In this document: positions 15,685-25,963 of the stretch, one piece after another
Layout: each line of letters begins with the position of its first letter
Position numbering within the stretch: position 1 is the first letter of the stretch
Source: Candidatus Hydrogenedentota bacterium
GTDB lineage: Bacteria > Hydrogenedentota > Hydrogenedentia > Hydrogenedentales > SLHB01
Direction of reading: 5' to 3'
Length of the DNA stretch: 31,681 nucleotides
NCBI GenBank assembly: GCA_035416745.1
Contig: DAOLNV010000069.1
Location: 1 to 31,681, forward strand
Translations under genes and position numbers: made by a program
Notes under the pieces: generated by a model
The model's input: the letters and a program-made list of their open reading frames with translations, nothing else
The model's database searches: none
Told to the model about the DNA's origin: nothing

Positions 15685-16527
15685 TTACTTGACTGGGGGA
15701 TAGTATCTCGGCCACGTGGGCAGCTTCTCGCGGACAATGCGGAACCCTACGGTCGGACTCTTCGCTTCGGGCGCCGCATGGCCCCGGGCTGCGAGGCGGC
15801 ATTCGTCGGCTTTGGATTTGACGCATCCGCCGCGCACCACCCGCGATACGCCTTGCTCGGGTCCTGTGGGAGCGGTCGAACAGCTCTGCTGGTAGTAATC
15901 TTCGGCATAGACGTCGTAGCACCATTCGCTGAGGTTGCCGTGCACGTCATACAGGCCCCAGCGGTTGGGCGCTTTCTGCCCCGGATACTGGACCGCTTTT
16001 TCCGGCGCATTGACGGCGTACCAGTCATACACGTCGAGCAGCAACGGGTCGTTGCCGAAGTGGTACGCCGTGCTGGCGCCAGCGCGGGCTGCGTATTCCC
16101 ACTGCGCCTCGGTAGGCAGGCAATAGGCCGCGCCGCTGTCCGCCGACAGCTTCGCGCAGAAGGCCATGGCATCCAACCAGCTGACGTTTGTCACGGGCAT
16201 CTCATCGTTTTTCTCGGGCGAGGGATGGTCATCCATGACAAGGGCATATTCCTGTTGGCTGATCTCGCGGCGGCTGATCCAGAAACCGTTTTCGAAGGTA
16301 ACCGTGTGAACAGGCCCTTCATTGGGCTGGCTGCCGGCCTCCTCCGTCGCAGCGCCCATCTGGAAATTCCCTGGCGGTACCCATACAAAGTCGATTCCAT
16401 TGAAGTCATGGGTTTTTACCTTGACGTCCGCAGCCGAGGTCTTCGGGTGGAAAGTTGAACAGCCTGTTGCGATTGCGAGCACAAGGGCAATCGCGAGAAC
16501 GACGGAAAGCTTTCTGGCGAGGCGCAT
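15685..16527 (-). CDS. SUMF1/FGE-sulfatase-domain lipoprotein lacking the FGE cysteine pair
   Basis: This 280-residue protein has a lipoprotein signal (hydrophobic 8-20, IATGC with lipidated Cys23) and then one SUMF1 domain. The domain opens with FVWVPPGNFQMG (47-58) and includes ISRREISQQEYALVM, LPTEAQWEYAARAG (about 137-150), GLYDVHGNLSEW (191-202) and RVVRGGCVKSKADECRLAARG. Formylglycine-generating enzymes use a C-x4-C pair just before the final AAR. Here the cysteines are Cys235 and Cys243, spaced differently, and the position equivalent to the second catalytic Cys is Ala. It is therefore probably not a sulfatase-activating enzyme but a related binding or unknown protein on the periplasmic side of a membrane. 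The ATG at 16527 has AGGAGGG 7 bases upstream, preferred over an ATG seven codons earlier. Confidence 0.82.
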   Translation of the reverse strand: MRLARKLSVVLAIALVLAIATGCSTFHPKTSAADVKVKTHDFNGIDFVWVPPGNFQMGAATEEAGSQPNEGPVHTVTFENGFWISRREISQQEYALVMDDHPSPEKNDEMPVTNVSWLDAMAFCAKLSADSGAAYCLPTEAQWEYAARAGASTAYHFGNDPLLLDVYDWYAVNAPEKAVQYPGQKAPNRWGLYDVHGNLSEWCYDVYAEDYYQQSCSTAPTGPEQGVSRVVRGGCVKSKADECRLAARGHAAPEAKSPTVGFRIVREKLPTWPRYYPPVK

Positions 16528-16677
16528 AAGAATCTCCCTCCTGAACATGCTGCTACTGCAGCGCTCCAGTTCTGTTCACTGGACTCCCCATGCAGACGAA
16601 TGGCTGCCATGCCTCTGGACCGCCCGGCATCTCCCCGCCGCGCGGTCTCACATGACAAGAGTTTACCATGTTTTTGT

Positions 16678-16699
16678 TTGGTATTCCATTGGTATTCCG
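16678..16699 (+). repeat. Two tandem 11-base repeats, possible operator
   Basis: ttggtattcca at 16678-16688 is followed immediately by ttggtattccg at 16689-16699, ten of eleven bases identical. The period of one helical turn in a divergent promoter region, about 50 bases upstream of the -35 box of the fadN-like gene, is what a regulator site could look like. Confidence 0.4.
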
Positions 16700-16747
16700 T
16701 CTGAACTCACAAAAAAGGCGGGCTTGCTACGTTTTCGCAGTTCAACC

Positions 16748-16777
16748 TTGACCCGTTTTCAGCCAGTAAGGTACGAT
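16748..16777 (+). promoter_or_regulatory. Candidate promoter of the fadN-fadA(-sulfatase) operon
   Basis: TTGACC (16748-16753) and TACGAT (16772-16777) are 18 bases apart, matching five and four of six sigma70 consensus positions. The start would be near 16784. Confidence 0.4.
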
Positions 16778-16963
16778 GGGCGAGTCTGGGGCTGTCAAGG
16801 GCTTAATTGGTGCGATCCCAGCAGGTTGCGTGCCGGCGGTGCACATAGCTGCGGCCACCTGCCTGAGGCGGCATCCCCGGCGGGGACGTTGCCGGATTCC
16901 AGACGATGTAGTGCGGGCGGCTGTGTCCGCATAGGCGCGTATTGGTGGAAGGAGACGAGTCTT

Positions 16964-19363
16964 ATGGACGACATCAAGCGTGTAGCCGTGCTGGGGTCGG
17001 GGGTGATGGGAGGTGCGATCGCCGCGCACTTGGCGAATTGTGGTGTTCCGTCTGTGATGCTCGACATCGTTCCGCCCAGCCTGACCGCTGAGGAGAGAAA
17101 AGACCCGGCAAAACGCAACAGTTTTGCGGCGGCCAGCAAGGCCGCGTTATTGAAGACGAAACCGGCTCCGGTGTATCTCCCTGAGTACGCGGACCTTATC
17201 GAAATCGGCAATTTCGAGGACGATTTTCCGAGGATTGCCGAGGCGGATTGGGTAATCGAGGTGGTCAAGGAAGACCTGGCAATCAAGAAGAAGGTGCTCG
17301 GGGAGGCGTCGAAGCACCGGCGGCCCGGTTCGATCATCAGCACCAATACGAGCGGCATCCTCGTGCGCTCCATGACGGAAGTCATGGACGGCGACATGCG
17401 GAAACACTTTCTGGGCACCCACTTCTTCAACCCGCCGCGATACCTGAAACTGCTCGAGATCATCCCGGGGCCAGACACCTTGCCCGAGGTGGTCGAGACC
17501 CTGAAACGTTTCGCGGAGAACGTCCTCGGCAAGGGTATCGTGATGGCCAGGGATACCCCTAATTTCGTTGCCAACCGCATATTGACGTACGCATGCCAAT
17601 TCATCATGCGCGAGTTTCCGAAACACGGGCTCACGGTCGAAGATGTCGACAACCTGACCGGCCCCATCATCGGGCACGCCTCGTCCGCCACGTTCCGGAC
17701 CTGCGACCTTGTCGGGCTGGATACCTACGTCCACGTGATCGGAAACGTGTACAACGGCTGCCCTGACGACGAGCAGCGCGAACTGTTCCGGCCGGAGCCC
17801 TGGCTGGAGAAACTCATCGACAGTAACCGGCTCGGCGAGAAGACCGGAGCGGGGTTCTTCAAGAAGACCGACGAACGCGACGAGAAGGGCAAGCGCATCA
17901 TCCTCTCGCTTGACGTGGCCACCCTCGAGTATAAGCCCCAGAGCAAGACGAAGTTCGACTGCATCGGAGCGGCGCGCGGCACGGAGGACCCCGAGGAAAA
18001 GGTGCGCATCATGCACACCGGCGGGGACGAGGGTTCGAAGTTCGTGTGGAGACTGTTCGCTAACATGGCGATCTACGCCGCCAACCGCATCCCCGAGGTT
18101 GCGAACGATATCGTCAGCATCGACAACGCAGTGAAGTGGGGGTTCGCGTGGAGCATCGGAATCTTCGAGACCTGGGACGCACTCGGCGTCAAGTATGTAT
18201 GCGACCGTATGGCGGCTGAGGGTCTGCCCCTGCCGGGCATCGCCAAAGCCCTCCTCCAAGCCGGAGGCGAATCGTTCTACAAGTACGAAAATGGAAAGAG
18301 AATGTTCTTCGACCTCGCGTCGAATGGCTACAAGGAGGTCGCGCGCAATCCCGCGGCCTTTTTTCTGAAAGACCTTAAGGCGGGCAACAAGACGGTCAGG
18401 AAGACCGAAAGCTGCAGTTTGATCGATGTGGGCGACGGGATTCTCTGCGCTGAGTTCCACAACAAAATGAATACCATCGACGGCGACCTGCTCGAGATGC
18501 TGAACGCGGGGGTAAGCCTGGTCAACGAAGGCGTTTTCGAGGGGATGATCGTGGCCAACCAGGGCGAGCACTTCTCGGCCGGCGCGAATCTGTTCATGGT
18601 GCTCGGATATGCGATGCAGAACGATTGGGCTTCCCTGAGCAACATTATCTCCGTCTTTCAGAATACCAACATGGCCATGCGCTTCTGCCGGGGCCCCGTG
18701 GTGGCGGCGCCGCATCATTACACGTTCGGGGGCGGCATCGAGATGAGCCAGCACGCGGCCCGGGCGGTAGTGGCGGCGGAGACGTACGGCGGCCTCGTCG
18801 AAGCGGGCGTGGGCATCATCCCGGCCGGCGGCGGCACCAAGGAAATGCTGCGCCGCGCCCTTGCGTACGTGCCCGAAACGGTGGTCCAAGGCGACCCGTT
18901 CCCCTACGTGCGCCGCGCCTTCGAAACCATCGGCATGGCGAAGGTCAGCACGAGCGGCCCCGAACTGATCAAGCTGGGGTACCTGACCGAGAACGAGTTT
19001 GTATGCATCAACGACCACCATCAGGTCAAACGGGCCAAGGATGTCTGCCGAAGCCTCGTTATCGCCGGGTATATCCCGCCGAAACCCGCGAAACTGGCCG
19101 TGTTGGGCGAATCGGTCCGGGCCGCATTCCGCTCAGTGGTGTATCAGATGCAATTGTCGGGCTGGGCGACCGAACATGATGCGCTCATCACCGAGCACCT
19201 GGCCAGAACGCTAACGGGCGGCGACCGCTTGCCCGGACAGGAGATGACCGAGCAGGACGTGCTCGACCTCGAACGCGAATCCATGCTTTCGCTGTGCGGC
19301 ACGGAAAAAACCCGGGCGCGAATGCAATACATGCTGCAGACAGGCAAACCCTTGCGGAACTAG
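16964..19363 (+). CDS. fadN: 3-hydroxyacyl-CoA dehydrogenase / enoyl-CoA hydratase, FadN type
   Basis: This 799-residue bifunctional enzyme carries out the hydration and NAD-dependent oxidation steps of fatty-acid beta-oxidation. The dehydrogenase is N-terminal: GSGVMGG at 11-17 binds NAD, and His153 (GTHFFNPP) with Glu165 form the catalytic pair. The hydratase fold is C-terminal, with NQGEHFSAGANLF for the oxyanion hole and GGGIEMSQHAARAVVAAETY as the catalytic helix. This order and length match Bacillus FadN rather than FadB, where the hydratase comes first. The ATG at 16964 follows GGAAGGAG; a much longer in-frame extension upstream lacks any family similarity. The thiolase begins 88 bases downstream, as in fadN-fadA operons. 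Confidence 0.93.
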   Translation: MDDIKRVAVLGSGVMGGAIAAHLANCGVPSVMLDIVPPSLTAEERKDPAKRNSFAAASKAALLKTKPAPVYLPEYADLIEIGNFEDDFPRIAEADWVIEVVKEDLAIKKKVLGEASKHRRPGSIISTNTSGILVRSMTEVMDGDMRKHFLGTHFFNPPRYLKLLEIIPGPDTLPEVVETLKRFAENVLGKGIVMARDTPNFVANRILTYACQFIMREFPKHGLTVEDVDNLTGPIIGHASSATFRTCDLVGLDTYVHVIGNVYNGCPDDEQRELFRPEPWLEKLIDSNRLGEKTGAGFFKKTDERDEKGKRIILSLDVATLEYKPQSKTKFDCIGAARGTEDPEEKVRIMHTGGDEGSKFVWRLFANMAIYAANRIPEVANDIVSIDNAVKWGFAWSIGIFETWDALGVKYVCDRMAAEGLPLPGIAKALLQAGGESFYKYENGKRMFFDLASNGYKEVARNPAAFFLKDLKAGNKTVRKTESCSLIDVGDGILCAEFHNKMNTIDGDLLEMLNAGVSLVNEGVFEGMIVANQGEHFSAGANLFMVLGYAMQNDWASLSNIISVFQNTNMAMRFCRGPVVAAPHHYTFGGGIEMSQHAARAVVAAETYGGLVEAGVGIIPAGGGTKEMLRRALAYVPETVVQGDPFPYVRRAFETIGMAKVSTSGPELIKLGYLTENEFVCINDHHQVKRAKDVCRSLVIAGYIPPKPAKLAVLGESVRAAFRSVVYQMQLSGWATEHDALITEHLARTLTGGDRLPGQEMTEQDVLDLERESMLSLCGTEKTRARMQYMLQTGKPLRN

Positions 19364-19451
19364 CCGCATCGAGAGCGGATGTCAATGATGCTCGTGAACA
19401 GCACGCCCGTTCAGCCCAGGCCGGCGCCCCGGGCGGTAGGAGGATAAGGCA

Positions 19452-20609
19452 ATGCAGAATGTGTACGTCGTTTCGGCCGTGCGCACGGCCATCGGCAAAG
19501 CAAAAAAGGGCACACTGGCGAATTACCGGCCGGACGAGATGGCGGCCGCGGTCGTCAAGGAAGTCGTTGACCGGGCGGGCGTGCCCGCCGGCCGCGTTCA
19601 GGACATTGTCCTGGGATGCGCCTTTCCGGAAGGATGCCAGGGAATGAACGTTGCCCGCGTGGCCCAGGCGCGCGCGGGCATTCCCGACAGTGTGCCCGCG
19701 ATTACCATCAACCGGTTCTGCTCGTCGGGTCTCGAGGCCCAAGCCATCGTGGGGGCGAAGCTCGAGGCGGGCCTGCTCGATGCGGCCGTGGCGGGGGGCG
19801 TCGAGTCCATGAGCGCTATCCCGATGGGCGGATTGAAATACGAACCCAACCCTGAGCTGACGCGGGTGCGGCCCGAAGTCTATATCGGCATGGGCCTTTG
19901 CGGCGACAATGTGGCCCGCGAGTTCAAGATCGGCCGGCAACAGTTGGACGAGTGGGCCTTGCGCAGCCATCAGTGTGCAGTCAATGCTATTGATAAGGGT
20001 CTGTTCGTCGACGAGATCGTGCCTCTGGACGTGCCCGCGCCAAACGGGTCCGTATGGTTCGACACCGACGAGGGGCCCCGGCGGGATACCTCGATGGAGG
20101 CCCTTTCGAAGCTGAAACCCGCGTTTGCCACGCCCGAGCGCGGCTTCTGCACGGCGGGCAACTCGAGTCAGACAAGCGACGGCGCGGCGGCCGTGTGTCT
20201 CATGAACAAGAGAACGCTGGATGAATTCGGGCTGACGCCCCTTGCGCGCCTTCGCGGCTACGCGGTTGCCGCGGGCGACCCGCGATTCCTGGGACCCGCC
20301 CAGCTCGAAGCCATCCCGAAAGCCTGCGAGCAGGCGGGCATCAAGCCCGGCGACCTCGGCCTCATCGAAAACAACGAGGCCTTTGCCTCACAGTGCCTTT
20401 ATGTCGTGCGCGAAATGAAGTTCGACCCCGAGAAGGTCAATGTCAACGGCGGCGCCATCGCTTTGGGACACCCCCTCGGGTGCACCGGCGCGAAGCTCAC
20501 GGTCCAACTCCTGCACGAGATGAAGCGGCGGGGCGTGAAGTACGGGCTGGTGACCATGTGCATCGGCGGGGGCATGGGCGCTGCCGGCGTGTTCGAACTC
20601 TGCCAATAA
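19452..20609 (+). CDS. fadA: Acetyl-CoA C-acyltransferase (thiolase), FadA type
   Basis: This 385-residue thiolase cleaves 3-ketoacyl-CoA with coenzyme A, the last step of beta-oxidation. The acylated Cys90 lies in NRFCSSGLEA, the general-base His340 in GGAIALGHPLGCTGA and the second active-site Cys370 in CIGGGMGAAGVFE. NEAFA precedes the His block as usual. The start has TAGGAGG about 8 bases upstream. It pairs with the preceding FadN-type enzyme, the two together covering all beta-oxidation steps except acyl-CoA activation and the first dehydrogenation. A degradative rather than synthetic role is inferred from this pairing. Confidence 0.94.
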   Translation: MQNVYVVSAVRTAIGKAKKGTLANYRPDEMAAAVVKEVVDRAGVPAGRVQDIVLGCAFPEGCQGMNVARVAQARAGIPDSVPAITINRFCSSGLEAQAIVGAKLEAGLLDAAVAGGVESMSAIPMGGLKYEPNPELTRVRPEVYIGMGLCGDNVAREFKIGRQQLDEWALRSHQCAVNAIDKGLFVDEIVPLDVPAPNGSVWFDTDEGPRRDTSMEALSKLKPAFATPERGFCTAGNSSQTSDGAAAVCLMNKRTLDEFGLTPLARLRGYAVAAGDPRFLGPAQLEAIPKACEQAGIKPGDLGLIENNEAFASQCLYVVREMKFDPEKVNVNGGAIALGHPLGCTGAKLTVQLLHEMKRRGVKYGLVTMCIGGGMGAAGVFELCQ

Positions 20610-20668
20610 GGGGTCCGAGCCACTACCCTGACTACTATCAGAAGCTCAGGCACGGGGAGGCGATCGTC

Positions 20669-22117
20669 ATGCGCGCCAACACCATTTCTCGACGGAGATT
20701 CATGTACCTTGGCAGCGCCGCCGCCGCGGGCCTTGTGGCTTCCTTCACCCGCACGAGCCGCGCTCAAGCCCCGAAGCGCCCGCCGAACTTCGTCATCATT
20801 TTCACCGACGACCAAGGCTATAACGACGCCGGGTGTTTTGGCTCGAGACGCATCAAAACCCCCAACCTCGACCGCATGGCCGCCGAAGGCGCCCGCCTGA
20901 CCAGCTTCTATTCCGCCGCGCCGGTATGCACGCCATCGCGCGCGGCCCTGTTGACCGGCTGCTATCCCCAGCGCGTCGGGCTCGCGGCCATCCCCCGCCA
21001 CGAAGGCGACCTGACCGCGCCGCCCCATCATGTCATGCGCCAAGACTCGCCCTTCGGCCTGCATCCCAGCGAAATCACGCTCGCCGAACTGCTCAGGAAC
21101 GCCGGGTACGCCACGGGCTGCATCGGCAAATGGCATCTCGGCCACCTGCCGCCGTTCCTCCCGCCCAACCACGGGTTCGACTACTACTTCGGCCTGCCCT
21201 ACAGCAACGACATGCCCCCCGTGTACCTCATTCGCGGCACCGAAACCATCGAGACGGACGTCAACCAGGAAACCCTCACCGAGCGCTACACCGAAGAAGC
21301 CGTCCAGTTCATACGCGGCCACAAAGACGTGCCGTTCTTCCTCTACGTGCCCCACAGCATGCCTCATGTGCCGCTGTTCGTCTCCGGCCGGTTCCGGGGC
21401 AAGTCCGAAGGCGGGCTGTACGGCGACGTCATCGAAACCATCGACTGGGGCGCCGGCCAAATCCTCGACACGCTCAAGGAACTCGGCCTCGACAGCGACA
21501 CCCTGGTCCTGTTCACCTCCGACAACGGACCCTGGTACATCAAGGGCGAGGATGGCGGAAACGCGACCCCCTGGCGCGCCGGTAAAGGCACCACCTACGA
21601 AGGAGGCATGCGCGTCCCCTGTATCGTGCGCTGGCCCGGGCATATCCCCGCGGGACTCGTCTCCGGCGAAATCGCTACGTCGATGGACATCTATCCGACG
21701 TTCGCGCACCTCGCCGGGCTTCAAGTGCCCCAGGACCGCATCATCGACGGCAGAAACATCTGGCCCATACTCAGCGAACCCGGCGCGAAAACGCCTCACG
21801 AAGCGTTTTACTACTATTTCGGCAACGAACTTCACGCGGTACGCAGCGGTAACTGGAAGCTGCGCCTCGAAACCACCCTGCGCGACGAAGACATCTACCG
21901 CCGCACCCCCAACCTCGATACCCCCATGCCCGAGGCCCTCTACAATCTCGACGTCGACCCCGGCGAGCAGAAATCGGTCCACAAGGACCATCCCGACGTC
22001 GTCAAACGCCTCCACGAACTCGCCGAGAAAGCCCGCAACGACCTCGGCGACGCCCGCACCGGCGTCACGGGCAAGAATGTCCGCCCCATCGGCACGCTCA
22101 AGGATGTCCAAGGCTAG
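20669..22117 (+). CDS. Tat-exported Cys-type sulfatase (arylsulfatase family S1)
   Basis: This 482-residue alkaline-phosphatase-fold sulfatase hydrolyses sulfate esters. A twin-arginine signal SRRRFM (7-12) with a hydrophobic stretch to about 27 and a likely cleavage near Ala32-Ala34 sends it folded across the inner membrane. Metal-binding Asp47 and Asp48 (FTDDQG) and the signature CTPSRAALLTG with Cys87 follow; Cys87 must be converted to formylglycine. Other active-site elements are GKWHLG and SDNG. The start has GGGAGG 9 bases upstream. It lies 59 bases after the thiolase with no terminator visible between, so it may be co-transcribed. Its maturase is not obvious in the window, because the SUMF1 lipoprotein lacks the catalytic cysteines. 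Substrate unknown; sulfated polysaccharide or glycan is likely. Confidence 0.92.
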   Translation: MRANTISRRRFMYLGSAAAAGLVASFTRTSRAQAPKRPPNFVIIFTDDQGYNDAGCFGSRRIKTPNLDRMAAEGARLTSFYSAAPVCTPSRAALLTGCYPQRVGLAAIPRHEGDLTAPPHHVMRQDSPFGLHPSEITLAELLRNAGYATGCIGKWHLGHLPPFLPPNHGFDYYFGLPYSNDMPPVYLIRGTETIETDVNQETLTERYTEEAVQFIRGHKDVPFFLYVPHSMPHVPLFVSGRFRGKSEGGLYGDVIETIDWGAGQILDTLKELGLDSDTLVLFTSDNGPWYIKGEDGGNATPWRAGKGTTYEGGMRVPCIVRWPGHIPAGLVSGEIATSMDIYPTFAHLAGLQVPQDRIIDGRNIWPILSEPGAKTPHEAFYYYFGNELHAVRSGNWKLRLETTLRDEDIYRRTPNLDTPMPEALYNLDVDPGEQKSVHKDHPDVVKRLHELAEKARNDLGDARTGVTGKNVRPIGTLKDVQG

Positions 22118-22211
22118 CGCTGGGGCCCATCCCTTGTGTCGCGAGACACGCGCCCGCCTTTGCCCTCCTTCCCGCGCCTCAGCCGTGGACGGAATGGCTG
22201 AGGGCTGCCTC

Positions 22212-22673
22212 CTACAACCTTTCCTCGATCTTCCTGATTTCTTTCAGGGCGGTGTGGAGGAAATCCGCGACATCTTCGAGGCCTTGGGTGTGCTCCGTGG
22301 CCAGAAAGGCGTCCACGGATTGCATGGCGACATACGGGGCGACCACCATGCTGCCCATGGTCAACACGTTGGCGTTGTTTACGGCGCGGCACATGCGCGC
22401 GGTGAATTCGCTTTCGATGACGCTGGCGTATATGCCTTTGAACTTGTTTGCCACAATGGCCATGCCCATGCCGGTGCCGCATACGAGCACGGCGCGCTCC
22501 GCCGTTCCGGCCTGGAGCTTTTTCGCGGCCTCCGCGGCCACTTCGTAATACGGGCGGTCATGACCCGCCGAACCCCCGATATCCACTACCTCGTGACCGT
22601 GCTTTGCCAAATGCTGTTTCACGGCGTCCTTCAAGTCCACGCCCCATGCATCCGCGCCTACGATGATCTTCAT
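22212..22673 (-). CDS. RpiB/LacA/LacB-family sugar-phosphate isomerase, divergent
   Basis: This 153-residue protein belongs to the RpiB family of aldose-ketose isomerases acting on ribose 5-phosphate or related sugar phosphates. The active-site loop CGTGMGMAIVANKFKG (65-80) with catalytic Cys65 is intact. Two positions differ from E. coli RpiB: the DH near the N-terminus is Asp8-Ala9 (GADAWG), and the His of the QHNDTN segment is Val (RAVNNANVL). The loss of both histidines suggests another substrate than ribose 5-phosphate. AAGGAG lies 6 bases before the ATG. It is the last gene after clpS-clpA-aat, 260 bases away, and converges with the sulfatase. I give no gene symbol because function is open. 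Confidence 0.82.
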   Translation of the reverse strand: MKIIVGADAWGVDLKDAVKQHLAKHGHEVVDIGGSAGHDRPYYEVAAEAAKKLQAGTAERAVLVCGTGMGMAIVANKFKGIYASVIESEFTARMCRAVNNANVLTMGSMVVAPYVAMQSVDAFLATEHTQGLEDVADFLHTALKEIRKIEERL

Positions 22674-22763
22674 CTTTCACTCCTTAGAAACTGAACTTGT
22701 TGCAGCTGGCGTTCAGCAGCGCCGCCTTCAGCTTGGATCTCAAGGCAACACGATACATCATAG

Positions 22764-22785
22764 CCGAAGGAAAATGCTCCTTCGG
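22764..22785. other. Perfect eight-base-pair hairpin between aat and the RpiB-like gene
   Basis: ccgaagga (22764-22771) pairs with tccttcgg (22778-22785) across a six-base loop. It has no T-run on either strand. It could be part of the RpiB-gene leader, since that gene starts about 90 bases further along the minus strand. Confidence 0.3.
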
Positions 22786-22913
22786 GAAAGCGGACCGCGC
22801 GGGCGCACTGCAATACGCCCCACCCGGGCTGGCCAACAGACGCCGCTCCCCATGCGCATGCGCCGGTGCACCCCCGTCAATCCCCGCCCTGTGCCAAAAA
22901 GACACCGGGGACG

Positions 22914-22928
22914 CCGTTCCTGGAACGG
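22914..22928 (-). terminator. Weak terminator candidate after aat
   Basis: ccgttcc (22914-22920) and ggaacgg (22922-22928) form a near-perfect palindrome just downstream of the aat stop. On the minus strand a CTTTTT run follows 13 bases later (about 22901-22896). The gap makes an intrinsic terminator uncertain. Confidence 0.3.
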
Positions 22929-22933
22929 GCCAC

Positions 22934-23650
22934 TCACTCCGTGTCACGAACCGCGCGGGTTCTAACAGCCACGCAGCGCCAGGAACCCTGGCGGGTGGGT
23001 TGTTCGAGGTTGCGGCAAAGGCGTTCCAGGAATTCCGGCCTCGGGATCTCGCGCGCCCCCAAGCGCAACAAATGTCCGTTCGGAACCTGGCAGTCGATGA
23101 ATTCGAAGTCCCATGCGCGGCACAGCTCGACCAGCGCCGAGAGCGCCGCCTTCGATGCGTCCGTGACCTGCGTGAACATCGATTCGCCGAAAAAGCATGT
23201 TCCCAGCGAGAGCCCGTAGAGTCCGCCGGCGAGGGACCCCTCCTGCCAGCATTCGACGGAATGGGCGTAACCCAATTCGTGCAATCGCGTGTAGGCGCGT
23301 TTCATCGCCCCCGTGATCCAGGTGCCTTCGCCATAACTCCGGGGCGCTGCCGCGCACGCCGCGATGACTTTCTTGAATGCCGTGTCGAAACGGACCTCGA
23401 ACGCGCCCCGTTTAAGGGTCTTCCACAGGCTCCGCGAACAGTGAAACTCATCAGGAAACAGGACCATGCGCGGGTCCGGCGACCACCAGAGGATCGGCTG
23501 ACCGTCCGAGTACCACGGGAAGATGCCGGCCTGATACGCAGCGAGAAGCCGCTCGGGCCGCAGGTCGCCGCCAACGGCGAGCAGGCCGTCTTCATCCGCA
23601 AGATGCGGCGGCGGAAACACTAATTCACGGGTTAATCGGAATATGGGCAT
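22934..23650 (-). CDS. aat: Leucyl/phenylalanyl-tRNA--protein transferase
   Basis: This 238-residue cytoplasmic enzyme moves Leu or Phe from its tRNA to the N-terminus of proteins that begin with Lys or Arg, marking them for ClpS and ClpAP. The N-terminus MPIFRLTRELVFPPPHLA followed by DGLLAVGGDL and GIFPWY is diagnostic. Later blocks are WWSPDPRMVLFPDEFH, GTWITGAMKRAY, and SLAGGLYGLSLGTCFFGESMF. I place the start at the ATG giving MPIFRL, where family members begin; a GTG six codons upstream is the alternative, and neither has a strong ribosome site. It begins 41 bases after the end of clpA and is probably translated from the same mRNA. Confidence 0.95.
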   Translation of the reverse strand: MPIFRLTRELVFPPPHLADEDGLLAVGGDLRPERLLAAYQAGIFPWYSDGQPILWWSPDPRMVLFPDEFHCSRSLWKTLKRGAFEVRFDTAFKKVIAACAAAPRSYGEGTWITGAMKRAYTRLHELGYAHSVECWQEGSLAGGLYGLSLGTCFFGESMFTQVTDASKAALSALVELCRAWDFEFIDCQVPNGHLLRLGAREIPRPEFLERLCRNLEQPTRQGSWRCVAVRTRAVRDTE

Positions 23651-23691
23651 GGCATGAACAGTCCGCACGCGCGTTCGCGCACTCTATTCTC

Positions 23692-25956
<2,265 letters not shown>

Positions 25957-25963
25957 GGCCCGA

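Larger units (their letters stand above)
16528..16963. other. Divergent intergenic region between the SUMF1 lipoprotein and the fatty-acid oxidation operon
   Basis: These 436 bases have no supported gene. They hold an AT-rich patch at about 16660-16720 with two tandem 11-base repeats, a promoter candidate for the fadN-like gene, and a leader hairpin at 16869-16894 (cggca/tgccg and tcccc/gggga stacked, three-base bulge, no T-run). The promoter implies an untranslated leader of about 180 bases, long enough for regulation, but I recognise no riboswitch. Confidence 0.5.

Noticed and set aside
15685..16527. Calling the SUMF1 protein the maturase of the nearby sulfatase
   Set aside because: It lacks the C-x4-C pair and carries a lipoprotein signal, so it is on the wrong side of the membrane.
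16322..16963. A 214-codon in-frame extension upstream of the FadN-type gene
   Set aside because: It overlaps the lipoprotein gene on the other strand, has no family similarity, and the ATG at 16964 has a good ribosome site at the correct start of the NAD-binding fold.
17147..19021. A 624-codon minus-strand frame opposite the FadN-type gene
   Set aside because: It is a GC-rich antisense shadow rich in His, Arg, Val and Asp; the plus-strand frame encodes a complete known enzyme.
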